Shown here: positions 10,087-19,174 of the stretch, piece by piece
Numbering within the stretch: the first letter of the stretch is position 1
Layout of the letters: every line of letters starts with the position of its first letter
Source of the DNA: Paracoccaceae bacterium
GTDB taxonomy: Bacteria > Pseudomonadota > Alphaproteobacteria > Rhodobacterales > Rhodobacteraceae
Assembly: GCA_024304985.1 (NCBI GenBank)
Contig: JAMWZC010000006.1
Location: forward strand, 158,121 to 222,120
Length of the DNA stretch: 64,000 nt
Direction of reading: 5' to 3'
Program-made: the position numbers and the translations under genes
Notes under the pieces: model-generated
The model's database searches: none
What the model saw: the letters and a program-made list of their open reading frames with translations, nothing else
Told to the model about the DNA's origin: nothing

Positions 10087-10926
10087 TCAATGTGCAAGAA
10101 ACACCGGGATCTTGGCATGCTCCAGCATGTTGCGCGTGGCACCACCAAGAATCGCCTCGCGGAAGCGCGAGTGGCCGTAGGCGCCCATCACGATCATGTC
10201 CGCCTCGACATCCGCGGCATGGCGCATCAGGACATCCGACACGCGCGGCAGGGTCTTGGACAGGACGTCAATTTCGCAATTGACCCCGTGACGGGACAGG
10301 TATTGTGACAGCAAGCCGCCGGGATCTGACCGTGTCGGGCTGTGAACCGGCGGGTCGATCACCACGATCCGCACGATATCGGCCTGTATCAAAAGGGGCA
10401 GGGCGGTGCGGGCAGCTTCCAACGCCTCGTCGCTTTCGTTCCAGGCCAGCAGAATACGCTGAGGCGCGGTGACGATCTGTCCGGCCTCGGGCACCATCAG
10501 GACCGGGGCCGCCCCGTCGAACATCGCGGATTCCAGAATCGGTTCCAGTTCGACGCCGCGTTTTTCCCCATAAGGTTTCGGCAGGATCACCAGATCCGAG
10601 AAGCGCGCCCGCTGAGCGACGTGTCGCCCCATATCGGCCAGTTGCGCGACGCCGCTGTCCAGACCCCAGCGCACGTCGCTGGCCTCAAGGATCTTGCGCA
10701 CATGCGCTTCAACCGCGCGCGCCTCGTCCTGGGCGCGTGTGATCGTCTCTTGCAGGATCAGCGCATTGGCTCCGGCATAGTAGAAGCCGGTCTGCGTGCG
10801 ATCCAGACCCATGCACAATACGTCCAGATGGGCATCCCAAGCTGTCGCCATGGCGATTGCCTGATCCAGTACGGGACCCGCCAGCGCGGTATCCGTTATC
10901 ACCGAAAACAATGTCTTGTACGCCAT
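10087..10926 (-). CDS. Universal stress protein, two UspA domains
   Basis: The 279-residue cytoplasmic protein has two tandem Usp folds. The first begins KTLFSVITDTALAGPVLDQA. The second begins RILLAWNESDEALEAARTAL and ends with the ATP-binding type loop MGAYGHSRFREAILGGATRN. Its role is stress survival by an unknown biochemical activity; homologues next to cco genes in Rhodobacter relatives belong to the FNR regulon. The ATG at 10926 has AAAGGAG upstream; the 22 codons above it are not conserved in appearance. A symmetric FNR box lies about 60 bases upstream of the start codon. Confidence 0.88.
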   Translation of the reverse strand: MAYKTLFSVITDTALAGPVLDQAIAMATAWDAHLDVLCMGLDRTQTGFYYAGANALILQETITRAQDEARAVEAHVRKILEASDVRWGLDSGVAQLADMGRHVAQRARFSDLVILPKPYGEKRGVELEPILESAMFDGAAPVLMVPEAGQIVTAPQRILLAWNESDEALEAARTALPLLIQADIVRIVVIDPPVHSPTRSDPGGLLSQYLSRHGVNCEIDVLSKTLPRVSDVLMRHAADVEADMIVMGAYGHSRFREAILGGATRNMLEHAKIPVFLAH

Positions 10927-10985
10927 GTCACTCTCCTTTGAAGTCCAGTCATGACCCTCACTACCATGTCGGGACTGCCGCCACT

Positions 10986-10999
10986 TTGACACGCGTCAA
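10986..10999. promoter_or_regulatory. FNR-type box upstream of usp
   Basis: TTGACACGCGTCAA is a perfect dyad of the FNR type. It lies 60 bases upstream of the usp start and 19 bases from the second box that faces ccoN, so each divergent gene has its own site. Confidence 0.8.
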
Positions 11000-11017
11000 A
11001 GACGCAGCGTTCCAGCC

Positions 11018-11031
11018 TTGACACAGATCAA
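11018..11031. promoter_or_regulatory. FNR-type box upstream of ccoN
   Basis: TTGACACAGATCAA matches TTGAT-N4-ATCAA at 9 of 10 positions. It is centred about 100 bases upstream of the ccoN start, consistent with FnrL activation of the oxidase operon. Confidence 0.85.
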
Positions 11032-11124
11032 GGCGATCCAGACCGCAAGACCGCATGACTGACCCAGTCTGGAGAACCCCCGCGATCAACACGAATCATC
11101 GGGACAGGACAAAAGGGACGCAAA

Positions 11125-12729
11125 ATGTTGAATTATATCAAGCTGATCGTGCTTGGCCTTATCACGCTGTTCGCGCTGATTGCGGCCAATTTCGCACGTG
11201 ACCTGGCCTATCTGGTGAACGCCCTGATCGTGGCGGCCGCAGCGGGCGGGGTCTTTCTCTGGGTCTTGCGAGGGATCGACGAACCCGTCGTGAAGCGCGA
11301 TCTGTCCGGAGAATACATGGACGGCGTCGTGCGCGCCGGTGTGATCGCCACTGCCGGGTGGGGGGTTGTCGGGTTTCTGGTGGGCGTGATCATCGCCTTT
11401 CAGCTTGCTTTCCCGGTGCTCAACTTCGAATGGGCGCAGGGCTATCTGAACTTTGGACGGCTGCGCCCGCTGCATACATCGGCGGTGATTTTCGCCTTTG
11501 GCGGCAACGCGCTGATCGCGACCTCGTTCTATGTGGTCCAGCGCACAAGCGCCGCGCGCCTGTGGGGCGGTAACCTCGCGTGGTTCGTCTTCTGGGGCTA
11601 TCAGCTGGTGATTGTTCTGGCGGCAACCGGCTATCTGCTGGGCGCGACACAGTCCAAGGAGTATGCCGAGCCCGAATGGTATGTGGACTGGTGGCTGACC
11701 ATCGTCTGGCTGGCCTATCTGGCGGTGTTCATGGGCACGCTGGTCAAGCGCAAGGAACCCCACATCTATGTGGCCAACTGGTTCTACCTGTCCTTCATCA
11801 TCACCGTGGCGATGCTGCATGTGGTCAACAACCTCAGCATTCCGGTGTCGCTCCTCGGTTCCAAGTCCGTGCAGGTCTTCTCGGGCGTGCAGGATGCGAT
11901 GGTGCAGTGGTGGTATGGCCACAACGCGGTTGGCTTCTTCCTGACGGCCGGTTTCCTTGGCATGATGTATTACTTCGTGCCGAAGCAGGCCGAACGCCCC
12001 GTCTTCAGCTATAAACTGTCGATCATCCACTTCTGGGCGCTGATCTTCATCTATATCTGGGCCGGTCCGCACCATCTGCACTACACGGCGCTGCCGGATT
12101 GGGCATCGACCCTTGGCATGGTGTTCTCGATCGTGCTGTGGATGCCGTCCTGGGGTGGCATGATCAACGGTCTGATGACGCTGTCCGGCGCATGGGACAA
12201 GCTGCGCACCGATCCGATCATCCGCATGATGGTCATCTCGGTGGGTTTCTACGGGATGTCCACCTTTGAGGGTCCCATGATGTCGATCCGCGCGGTGAAC
12301 TCCTTGTCGCACTACACGGACTGGACCATTGGCCATGTGCACTCGGGTGCGCTGGGCTGGAACGGCATGATCACCTTCGGCGCGCTCTACTTCCTTGTGC
12401 CGAAACTGTGGAACCGTGAACGGCTTTACAGCCTCAGCCTTGTCTCCTGGCACTTCTGGTTGGCGACCATCGGAATCATTCTCTACGCCGCCGCCATGTG
12501 GGTGACCGGGATCATGGAGGGCCTGATGTGGCGCGAAGTCGATGCCAACGGTTTCCTGGTGAACAGCTTTGCCGACACCGTGGCCGCCAAATTCCCGATG
12601 TATGTGGTGCGCGGTCTGGGCGGGGTCATGTTCCTCACCGGTGCCATCATCATGTGCTACAACCTCTGGATGACTGTGAAAAGCGCGCCGGCTGTCAAAT
12701 CCGCGCACGCCGCAGTCCCGGCTGAATAA
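11125..12729 (+). CDS. ccoN: cbb3-type cytochrome c oxidase subunit I
   Basis: This is the catalytic core of the high-affinity proton-pumping oxidase, 534 residues and about 14 membrane helices, binding haem b and the haem b3-CuB centre. Visible signatures are the [14 protein letters not shown] helix, [11 protein letters not shown] with the CuB-region His, [15 protein letters not shown] with the His pair, and [12 protein letters not shown] with haem ligands. The first two helices (about 1-45) form the Rhodobacter-type N-terminal extension. AGGGA precedes the ATG. It heads ccoNOQP, with a 14-base gap to ccoO. Confidence 0.96.
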   Translation: MLNYIKLIVLGLITLFALIAANFARDLAYLVNALIVAAAAGGVFLWVLRGIDEPVVKRDLSGEYMDGVVRAGVIATAGWGVVGFLVGVIIAFQLAFPVLNFEWAQGYLNFGRLRPLHTSAVIFAFGGNALIATSFYVVQRTSAARLWGGNLAWFVFWGYQLVIVLAATGYLLGATQSKEYAEPEWYVDWWLTIVWLAYLAVFMGTLVKRKEPHIYVANWFYLSFIITVAMLHVVNNLSIPVSLLGSKSVQVFSGVQDAMVQWWYGHNAVGFFLTAGFLGMMYYFVPKQAERPVFSYKLSIIHFWALIFIYIWAGPHHLHYTALPDWASTLGMVFSIVLWMPSWGGMINGLMTLSGAWDKLRTDPIIRMMVISVGFYGMSTFEGPMMSIRAVNSLSHYTDWTIGHVHSGALGWNGMITFGALYFLVPKLWNRERLYSLSLVSWHFWLATIGIILYAAAMWVTGIMEGLMWREVDANGFLVNSFADTVAAKFPMYVVRGLGGVMFLTGAIIMCYNLWMTVKSAPAVKSAHAAVPAE

Positions 12730-12743
12730 GGAGGGCCGGACCA

Positions 12744-13469
12744 ATGGCAATTCTCGACAAACACGCCGTTCTTGAAAAGAACGTCACGCTCTTGGCCATC
12801 TTCGCCTTCCTTGTGGTGACTGTGGGCGGGATCGTGCAGATCGCCCCGCTGTTCTGGCTGGAAAACACCATCGAGGATGTAGAGGGCGTGCGCCCCTACT
12901 CTCCGCTGGAACTGGCCGGGCGTGACATCTACATCCGTGAAGGGTGCTATGTCTGCCACAGCCAGATGATCCGCCCGATGCGCGACGAGGTGGAACGCTA
13001 TGGCCACTACAGCCTCGCTGCGGAAAGCAAGTACGACCACCCGTTCCAGTGGGGCTCCAAGCGCACCGGACCGGATCTGGCCCGTGTCGGCGGGCGCTAC
13101 TCGGACAGCTGGCACGTGGATCACCTGCGTGACCCGCAATCGGTGGTGCCGGAATCCGTGATGCCGAAATACGGCTTTCTGGAAAACCGGCTGATCGATG
13201 GTGAGTATATCCAGGACCTTCTGGAAACCCACCGGATGATCGGTGTGCCCTATACAGACGACATGATCGCGAACGCCCGCGCCGACTTTGCGGTGCAGGC
13301 CGATCCTGACGGTGACTGGGACGGTCTGGTGGAACGCTATCCCGGCGCGCAGGTGCGCAACTTCGACGCTCAGCCCGGGATCTCCGAGACCGATGCGCTG
13401 ATCGCCTATCTTCAGATGTTGGGCACCTTGGTCGATTTCTCGACCTTCACGCCCGATGCAAGCCGGTAA
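12744..13469 (+). CDS. ccoO: cbb3 oxidase monohaem cytochrome c subunit
   Basis: The 241-residue subunit II has an N-terminal membrane anchor (about 14-38) and a periplasmic cytochrome c domain with CYVCH at about residue 70. QMIRP and later MPKYGFLEN (Met ligand region) follow. It relays electrons from CcoP to the haem of CcoN. AAGGAGG precedes the ATG. Confidence 0.96.
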   Translation: MAILDKHAVLEKNVTLLAIFAFLVVTVGGIVQIAPLFWLENTIEDVEGVRPYSPLELAGRDIYIREGCYVCHSQMIRPMRDEVERYGHYSLAAESKYDHPFQWGSKRTGPDLARVGGRYSDSWHVDHLRDPQSVVPESVMPKYGFLENRLIDGEYIQDLLETHRMIGVPYTDDMIANARADFAVQADPDGDWDGLVERYPGAQVRNFDAQPGISETDALIAYLQMLGTLVDFSTFTPDASR

Positions 13470-13481
13470 GGGGGACGACAG

Positions 13482-13691
13482 ATGGAAACCTATTCCCTTC
13501 TGCGCGAATTCGCCGACAGCTGGATGCTTCTTGCGCTGTTCCTGTTCTTTATAGGGGTCGTCCTGTTCGTGATGCGCCCCGGCAGCAGCAAGACCTATCG
13601 CGACGTCGCCGATATCCCGTTCCGGCATGAAGACAAACCCGCCGCCGCAGGGGACATACCTGCACGCGCCCGTGACGCCAAGGAGGCGTGA
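13482..13691 (+). CDS. ccoQ: cbb3 oxidase small subunit CcoQ
   Basis: This is a 69-residue single-helix protein with the membrane segment at about 14-33 ([20 protein letters not shown]) and a charged cytoplasmic tail containing FRHED. In Rhodobacter, CcoQ stabilises the oxidase and transmits its redox state. Length and position between ccoO and ccoP are diagnostic. The ribosome site is AAGGGGGA. Confidence 0.92.
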   Translation: METYSLLREFADSWMLLALFLFFIGVVLFVMRPGSSKTYRDVADIPFRHEDKPAAAGDIPARARDAKEA

Positions 13692-13695
13692 GGAC

Positions 13696-14571
13696 ATGGC
13701 AAAGCAACCGCAGAAATCCACAAAGAAGCCCGACGTGGACACGACGGGCCACAGCTGGGACGGGATCGAGGAGTTCAACAACCCGCTGCCGCGCTGGTGG
13801 CTCTGGACCTTCTACGCCACGATCTTCTGGGCCGTTCTCTATACCATCGCCTATCCGGCCTGGCCGGGGATCAAGGCGGCGACACCCGGCCTGCTGGGCT
13901 GGTCTACCCGCGCGAATGTCCAGACCGAGATCGAGGCCGCCGAAGCGGCCAATGCCCAGATCAACACGCAACTGGCATCGGTCGAACTGACAGCGATCGC
14001 CGATGATCCCGAGCTGCGCGGCTATGCCACCTCGGCCGGGGCTGCCGTGTTCCGCACTTGGTGCGCACAGTGCCACGGTTCGGGTGCAGCAGGCGTTGCC
14101 GCATCCGGCTATCCGAACCTGCTGGACGATGACTGGCTTTGGGGTGGTGACATCGAGGCCATTCACACAACAATCGCGCATGGCATCCGGAACGAGGAAG
14201 ATCCCGACGCCCGTTGGTCCCAGATGCCTGCCTTCGGCGACATTCTGGCGTCCGAGGAGATCGACCAGGTGGTGAACTATGTCATGTCGCTGTCGGGAAC
14301 GCCGCAGGATGCGTCCTTGGTCGAAGCCGGGGCAACGGTCTATGCCGACAACTGTGCCTCTTGCCATATGGATGACGGCACGGGTGATCGTGCGCAGGGG
14401 GCACCGAACCTGACCGACGCGATCTGGCTCTATGGCGGTTCGCACGAGACGCTGATGCAGACCGTGACCTATTCGCGCTTCGGCGTGATGCCCTCTTGGA
14501 CAAACCGTCTGAGCGAGGCCGAGATCCGCGCGGTCGCGACTTACGTCCACCAACTGGGTGGCGGCGAGTAA
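13696..14571 (+). CDS. ccoP: cbb3 oxidase dihaem cytochrome c subunit
   Basis: The 291-residue subunit III receives electrons from soluble or membrane cytochrome c. It has [18 protein letters not shown] at the N-terminus, a membrane helix at about 35-55, then two haem domains with CAQCH (about 117) and CASCH (about 218). The ATG at 13696 was preferred to an in-frame ATG at 13627 inside ccoQ, because it has a Shine-Dalgarno site (AGGAGG/GAGG) and leaves only 4 bases between genes. Confidence 0.96.
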   Translation: MAKQPQKSTKKPDVDTTGHSWDGIEEFNNPLPRWWLWTFYATIFWAVLYTIAYPAWPGIKAATPGLLGWSTRANVQTEIEAAEAANAQINTQLASVELTAIADDPELRGYATSAGAAVFRTWCAQCHGSGAAGVAASGYPNLLDDDWLWGGDIEAIHTTIAHGIRNEEDPDARWSQMPAFGDILASEEIDQVVNYVMSLSGTPQDASLVEAGATVYADNCASCHMDDGTGDRAQGAPNLTDAIWLYGGSHETLMQTVTYSRFGVMPSWTNRLSEAEIRAVATYVHQLGGGE

Positions 14572-14586
14572 CCGCCCACAAGAGAC

Positions 14587-14615
14587 ACCCATGGGCGACA
14601 CAAACGCCCATGGGT
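14587..14615 (+). terminator. Hairpin downstream of ccoP
   Basis: The perfect dyad ACCCATGGGCG / CGCCCATGGGT has an 11-base stem and 7-base loop and lies 16 bases after ccoP. There is no T-run, so it may be an mRNA-stabilising 3' hairpin rather than a classic terminator. Confidence 0.5.
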
Positions 14616-14674
14616 CGGTGCCGACCTTCCGTCCTGTTCGCGCGTTTCCTGGAAGGTCGGCGCCATCTGATCCC

Positions 14675-14709
14675 GAAACGGCCCATAGCGCAAGTCTGTG
14701 GGCCGTTTC
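14675..14709 (+). terminator. Second hairpin in the ccoP-ccoG gap
   Basis: Arms GAAACGGCCCA and TGGGCCGTTTC form 11 perfect pairs around a 13-base loop. No U-tract follows. Together with the previous hairpin it separates the ccoNOQP and ccoGHIS transcripts. Confidence 0.5.
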
Positions 14710-14761
14710 GCATCACGGTGCCGTGCTCTCGTGTCGAATAGATACCCCGCAGATGCAATAA

Positions 14762-14775
14762 TTGATGCAGGTCAA
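14762..14775. promoter_or_regulatory. FNR-type box upstream of ccoG
   Basis: TTGATGCAGGTCAA matches the FNR consensus at 9 of 10 half-site bases and is centred about 71 bases before the GTG start of ccoG. It indicates that the assembly operon has its own FnrL-controlled promoter. Confidence 0.8.
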
Positions 14776-14839
14776 GGTTGCCGATCGCCTTCCCTGTGAC
14801 AAAGGGCAAAACGCAGATCATTGCCGGAGCGATTCCCCC

Positions 14840-16276
14840 GTGTCCCAGACTGAACCCGAAGTCCCGCCAAGCCTCTATGCCGCACGCGAACCGATCTTTC
14901 CGCGTCGTGTCTCGGGCAAGTTCCGCAATCTGAAATGGGTCATCATGGCCGTGACTTTGGGGATCTATTACCTGACGCCCTGGATTCGCTGGGACCGTGG
15001 CCCGAACCTGCCGGATCAGGCTGTCCTGATCGACCTTGCCAACCGGCGCTTCTTTTTCTTCTGGATCGAGATATGGCCGCATGAATTCTATTTCATCGCG
15101 GGCCTTCTGGTCATGGCTGGGCTGGGGCTGTTCCTGTTCACCTCGGCACTGGGCCGAGTCTGGTGCGGTTATGCCTGCCCGCAGACCGTCTGGACCGATC
15201 TGTTTATCCTGGTGGAGCGCTGGATAGAAGGGGATCGCAATGCACGCCTGCGACTGCACCGGCAAGAGAAGTGGGACCTTCGCAAGGCGCGGCTACGACT
15301 GACGAAATGGACAAGCTGGTTCCTGATCGGTCTGGCGACAGGCGGGGCCTGGGTGTTCTATTTCACCGACGCCCCCACTCTGGCGCGTGATCTGGTGACG
15401 CTGAACGCCCATCCCGTCGCCTATACGACCATGCTGATCCTGACGATGACGACCTTTTTCTTCGGCGGTTTCGCGCGCGAGCAGATCTGTATCTATGCCT
15501 GCCCATGGCCCCGCATTCAGGCAGCCATGATGGACGAGGATACGCTGACCGTCGCCTATCGGGAATGGCGGGGCGAGCCGCGTGGCAAGCTGACAAAGGG
15601 CGACGCGGCCCAGACGCAGGGCGATTGCATTGACTGCATGGCCTGCGTCAACGTCTGCCCGATGGGGATCGACATCCGCGACGGCCAGCAGATGGAGTGC
15701 ATCACCTGCGCGCTGTGCATCGACGCCTGCGATGATGTGATGGACAAGATCGGCAAGCCGCGCGGATTGATCGACTATATGGCTTTGACGGACGAGACGG
15801 CGGAACGCGCGGGCAGCCAGCCCACGCCGATCTGGAAGCATGTCCTGCGCCCGCGCACGATGCTTTATACCGCGCTGTGGTCCCTTGTTGGTGTCGGTCT
15901 TGTCGTGGCGCTGTTCATCCGCTCGGATATCGAGATGACCGTGGCCCCGATCCGCAACCCGACCTTCGTGGTGCTGTCGGATGGCTCGATCCGCAACACC
16001 TATGACGTGCGCTTGCTGAACAAGCAGGGCGAGGACCGGCCGTTCAAGGTCACCGTGGTCGCGGATCAACCGCTTGAGGTCACGCTGGAATCCGTCGAAG
16101 GTGATACTGTCATGGTCCCCGCCGACACGACGTTCCTGCAGCGGGTCTATGTCGTTGCCGCGTCCGACAGCGGTGCTGCCAGCAGTGAGCGTGTCGATAT
16201 CCGCCTCTGGGTCGAGGACCTGACCAATGGCGAGCGCGTCTACAAGGACACCATCTTCAACGGAAGGGATAACTGA
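14840..16276 (+). CDS. ccoG: Membrane iron-sulfur protein CcoG (RdxB), cbb3 assembly
   Basis: The 478-residue membrane protein has two 4Fe-4S ferredoxin clusters: CIDCMACVNVCPMG (CxxCxxCxxxCP) and CITCALCIDACD. GYACPQTVWTDLF and YACPWPRIQ lie in the NosR/NapH-type membrane half, and a C-terminal Ig-like domain is present. CcoG acts as a Cu(II) reductase in delivery of copper to CcoN. The GTG at 14840 is preferred, with GGAG upstream and VSQTEPE as the N-terminus. The frame extends back to a TTG that lies inside the FNR box and therefore cannot be the start. Confidence 0.94.
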   Translation: MSQTEPEVPPSLYAAREPIFPRRVSGKFRNLKWVIMAVTLGIYYLTPWIRWDRGPNLPDQAVLIDLANRRFFFFWIEIWPHEFYFIAGLLVMAGLGLFLFTSALGRVWCGYACPQTVWTDLFILVERWIEGDRNARLRLHRQEKWDLRKARLRLTKWTSWFLIGLATGGAWVFYFTDAPTLARDLVTLNAHPVAYTTMLILTMTTFFFGGFAREQICIYACPWPRIQAAMMDEDTLTVAYREWRGEPRGKLTKGDAAQTQGDCIDCMACVNVCPMGIDIRDGQQMECITCALCIDACDDVMDKIGKPRGLIDYMALTDETAERAGSQPTPIWKHVLRPRTMLYTALWSLVGVGLVVALFIRSDIEMTVAPIRNPTFVVLSDGSIRNTYDVRLLNKQGEDRPFKVTVVADQPLEVTLESVEGDTVMVPADTTFLQRVYVVAASDSGAASSERVDIRLWVEDLTNGERVYKDTIFNGRDN

Positions 16277-16278
16277 CC

Positions 16279-16734
16279 ATGACCAAGGAACTGACAGGTC
16301 GCCATGTTCTGATGATCTTCTGCGGAGCCTTCGGCATCATCATCGGGGTGAATCTTCTTCTGGCCTGGTCCGCAGTCAGCACCTTTCCGGGGCTTGAAGT
16401 GAAGAACTCCTACGTCGCCAGCCAGCAATTCGACGAGCGCAAGGCCGCGCAGGAGGCGCTGGGATGGACGGTCCGCGCCGATGCCGCAGAGGGAGAAGTG
16501 ATCCTGCGTTTCACGGATGCCCAAGGCTTGCCCGTGCGGGTCGGTGCGCTGGATGCCGTGGTGGGGCGCGCGACGCATGTGGCCGATGACATCCGCCCCG
16601 AGTTCATCTTCGACGGTGTGGCCTATGTCGCGCCGGTCCATCTGGCCGATGGCAACTGGAACATCCGCCTGACGGCCCTTGCCGAGAATGGCACCCAGTT
16701 CTCGCAACGCGTCATTCTCCACGTCAAACGCTGA
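16279..16734 (+). CDS. ccoH: cbb3 oxidase assembly protein CcoH (FixH family)
   Basis: This 151-residue protein has one N-terminal membrane helix (about 8-30) and a periplasmic beta-rich FixH domain with the NSYVASQQFDE motif and the LADGNWNIRLTA region. FixH/CcoH is needed for stable assembly of the cbb3 complex. It starts 3 bases after ccoG and ends 17 bases before ccoI. Confidence 0.93.
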   Translation: MTKELTGRHVLMIFCGAFGIIIGVNLLLAWSAVSTFPGLEVKNSYVASQQFDERKAAQEALGWTVRADAAEGEVILRFTDAQGLPVRVGALDAVVGRATHVADDIRPEFIFDGVAYVAPVHLADGNWNIRLTALAENGTQFSQRVILHVKR

Positions 16735-16751
16735 GCTGAAAGGTTCGCATC

Positions 16752-18938
16752 ATGACCGCCGCCATTCGCCCCTCGATTTCGGCCTGTCCTGCCTGTGTCG
16801 CCGCACCCGGCGCGCAGGCGCTGGCCGAGCAGGGATTGCACAAGGATGCCCGCATTGCGCTGTCATTGCCGACCATCCACTGTTCGGCCTGCATCTCGAC
16901 AGTCGAGCGGAGTCTGGCCGCCGTCCCGGGCGTCAAGTCGGCGCGCGTGAACCTTACCCTCAAGCGCGCCACCATCGAGGCCGAGGCGGGCGTCACACCC
17001 GACCAACTGGTCACGTTGCTGCAGCAAACGGGCTATGAGGCGCATGAACTGGACGCGGGCACACTGTCTCTGACCCAGAATGACAAGGTGGGCCGCGATC
17101 TGCTGATGCGCATGGCCGTGTCGGGCTTTGCCATGATGAATGTGATGCTGCTGTCAGTGGCCGTCTGGTCCGGTGCCACTGATGCCACGCGGGATCTGTT
17201 TCACTGGATTTCCGCCGCGATCGCGCTGCCCACGCTCGCCTTCTCGGGTGTGCCCTTCTACAAAAGCGCGTGGTCGGCCCTGCGGGTGCGCCGGTCCAAC
17301 ATGGATGTCCCGATCGTGACGGCGCTGCTATTGGCTGTGGTTGCCTCGATCTGGGAAACGGCGCTTTCTGGCCATCATGCCTATTTCGACGCCGCCGTGG
17401 CACTGGTCTTCTTCCTGTTGACCGGACGCTATCTGGACCACCGCACCCGTGCCATCGCGCGCTCCGCCGCGCAGGAGTTGTCCGCGCTCGAAGTGCCGCG
17501 TGCCACCGCGCTGCGGGATGGGGCCGAGGTGGTCATGCCCGTGGCCGACCTGCGCATCGGGGACCTGATCCTCGTGCGGCCCGGCGGGCGGATGCCTGTG
17601 GATGGCGTGATCACCGAGGGCCGCTCCGAGATCGACCGCTCTCTCCTGACGGGCGAAACGCTGCCCGTCTTTGCCGAACCGGGCCGTCCCGTCAGCGCGG
17701 GCGAGGTCAACCTGACCGGGCCCTTGACCATCAGGGCCACGGCGGTCGGGCGCGAAACATCGTTGCACCGCATGGCCGATCTGGTGGCCATCGCCGAAAG
17801 TGGCCGCTCGCGCTATACGTCGCTGGCGGACAGCACGGCGAAATATTACACACCCGGCGTTCTGTTCCTGTCGGTGGCCAGTTTCATCGGGTGGTATCTG
17901 TATTCCGCCGACATGCGCACCGCGTTGAACATTGCCGCTGCCGTGCTGATCATCACCTGCCCTTGTGCGCTGGGTCTGGCGGTGCCTGCGGTGACGACGG
18001 CCGCTTCGGGCAAGCTGTTCCGCCGGGGCATGCTGATCAAGGACGCCACCGCGCTTGAGCGGCTGGCCAAGGTGGATACGGTCGTTTTCGACAAGACAGG
18101 CACGCTTACTGCGGGAACGCCGGAACTGGTCAATCTGAGCGATCACAGCCCCCGTGATCTGGCCATCGCGCTGGCGCTGGCCGAGGGGTCTTCGCATCCG
18201 CTGTCGGTCTCTCTGGCGGCTGCGGCACGCGCGGCGGGAATCGCGCCCGCACCCATTACCGAACTGACCGAAGTGCCGGGCTACGGCACCAAAGGGCTTT
18301 GGCAGGGACAGCCCGTCCGGTTGGGGCGCGCGTCTTGGACAGGGGCCGTGCCGGGGGCCGAGACTGCGGCATGGCTTGCCATCGGAACGGAAACGCCGCG
18401 CGCCTTTACCTTCACCGACCGTCTACGCCCCGGCGCTGCCGAGGCGGTGCGCAACCTGATGGCCAAGGGCATACGTGTCCTGCTGATCTCGGGCGACAGC
18501 GCCGCCGTTGTCGAGGCCTTGGCCCGGCGTCTGGGCATTCCCGAATGGTTGGCTGAATCCCTGCCTGCGGAAAAGGCCGCCCGCATCACCGCGCTACAAG
18601 ACGAAGGGCGGCATGTGCTGATGGTGGGGGATGGCCTGAACGATACCGCCGCGCTGACGGCGGCCAATGTCTCGATTTCGCCCGCCTCGGCGCTGGATGC
18701 GGCGCGCGTGGCCTCGGATATCGTGTTGCTGGGCAGCGACCTGTCGCCCATTGCCGATGCGGTGACAACCGCCCAATCCGCCGTGCGGCGCATCCGCGAG
18801 AATTTCAACATCGCCACTCTCTACAACGTGATCGCAGTGCCGATCGCCATCGCCGGGTTCGCCACGCCGCTGGTGGCCGCTCTGGCCATGTCCTCCTCGT
18901 CGATCACCGTGGCCCTCAATGCAATAAGGCTCAAGTGA
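16752..18938 (+). CDS. ccoI: Copper P1B-type ATPase CcoI (FixI family)
   Basis: The 728-residue ATPase moves copper across the inner membrane for the CuB centre of cbb3 oxidase. An N-terminal heavy-metal domain has the CSAC metal site (about residue 43). The membrane copper motif CPCALGL, the phosphorylation site DKTGTLT, the SSHPLSV nucleotide-binding HP motif and GDGLNDTAAL hinge are all present. An extra N-terminal ACPACVAAPGAQAL segment with CPAC is typical of FixI/CcoI. AAAGG precedes the ATG. Confidence 0.95.
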   Translation: MTAAIRPSISACPACVAAPGAQALAEQGLHKDARIALSLPTIHCSACISTVERSLAAVPGVKSARVNLTLKRATIEAEAGVTPDQLVTLLQQTGYEAHELDAGTLSLTQNDKVGRDLLMRMAVSGFAMMNVMLLSVAVWSGATDATRDLFHWISAAIALPTLAFSGVPFYKSAWSALRVRRSNMDVPIVTALLLAVVASIWETALSGHHAYFDAAVALVFFLLTGRYLDHRTRAIARSAAQELSALEVPRATALRDGAEVVMPVADLRIGDLILVRPGGRMPVDGVITEGRSEIDRSLLTGETLPVFAEPGRPVSAGEVNLTGPLTIRATAVGRETSLHRMADLVAIAESGRSRYTSLADSTAKYYTPGVLFLSVASFIGWYLYSADMRTALNIAAAVLIITCPCALGLAVPAVTTAASGKLFRRGMLIKDATALERLAKVDTVVFDKTGTLTAGTPELVNLSDHSPRDLAIALALAEGSSHPLSVSLAAAARAAGIAPAPITELTEVPGYGTKGLWQGQPVRLGRASWTGAVPGAETAAWLAIGTETPRAFTFTDRLRPGAAEAVRNLMAKGIRVLLISGDSAAVVEALARRLGIPEWLAESLPAEKAARITALQDEGRHVLMVGDGLNDTAALTAANVSISPASALDAARVASDIVLLGSDLSPIADAVTTAQSAVRRIRENFNIATLYNVIAVPIAIAGFATPLVAALAMSSSSITVALNAIRLK

Positions 18939-18942
18939 TCCG

Positions 18943-19101
18943 ATGGAAGTCCTGTCCTATCTGATTCCGATCTCGCTGCTGTTGGGCGGTGTGGGGCTTG
19001 TCGCCTTCATCTACACCGTGCGCACCAACCAATATGACGACCCCGAGGGCGACGCCCGTCGCATCCTGAACGACGATTGGGACGATCACCCCAAGCCGTG
19101 A
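18943..19101 (+). CDS. ccoS: cbb3 oxidase assembly protein CcoS
   Basis: This is a 52-residue small protein beginning MEVLSYLIPISLLLGGVGLV. It has one membrane helix (about 5-25), then YDDPEGDARRIL, the DDPEGDxxRIL signature of CcoS/FixS. It is required for cofactor insertion into cbb3 oxidase. It starts 4 bases after ccoI and closes the ccoGHIS operon. Confidence 0.95.
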   Translation: MEVLSYLIPISLLLGGVGLVAFIYTVRTNQYDDPEGDARRILNDDWDDHPKP

Positions 19102-19174
19102 CACGGGGTCCGCGTTGCCTCTTGAAGGAGCTATCCTCCGGGGTGGCGGAAAGCCCCTGAACCGTCTGCCGTGA

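Noticed and set aside
11086..12750. Minus-strand frame of 554 codons opposite ccoN
   Set aside because: Shadow of ccoN: composition dominated by His/Arg/Gly with no motif.
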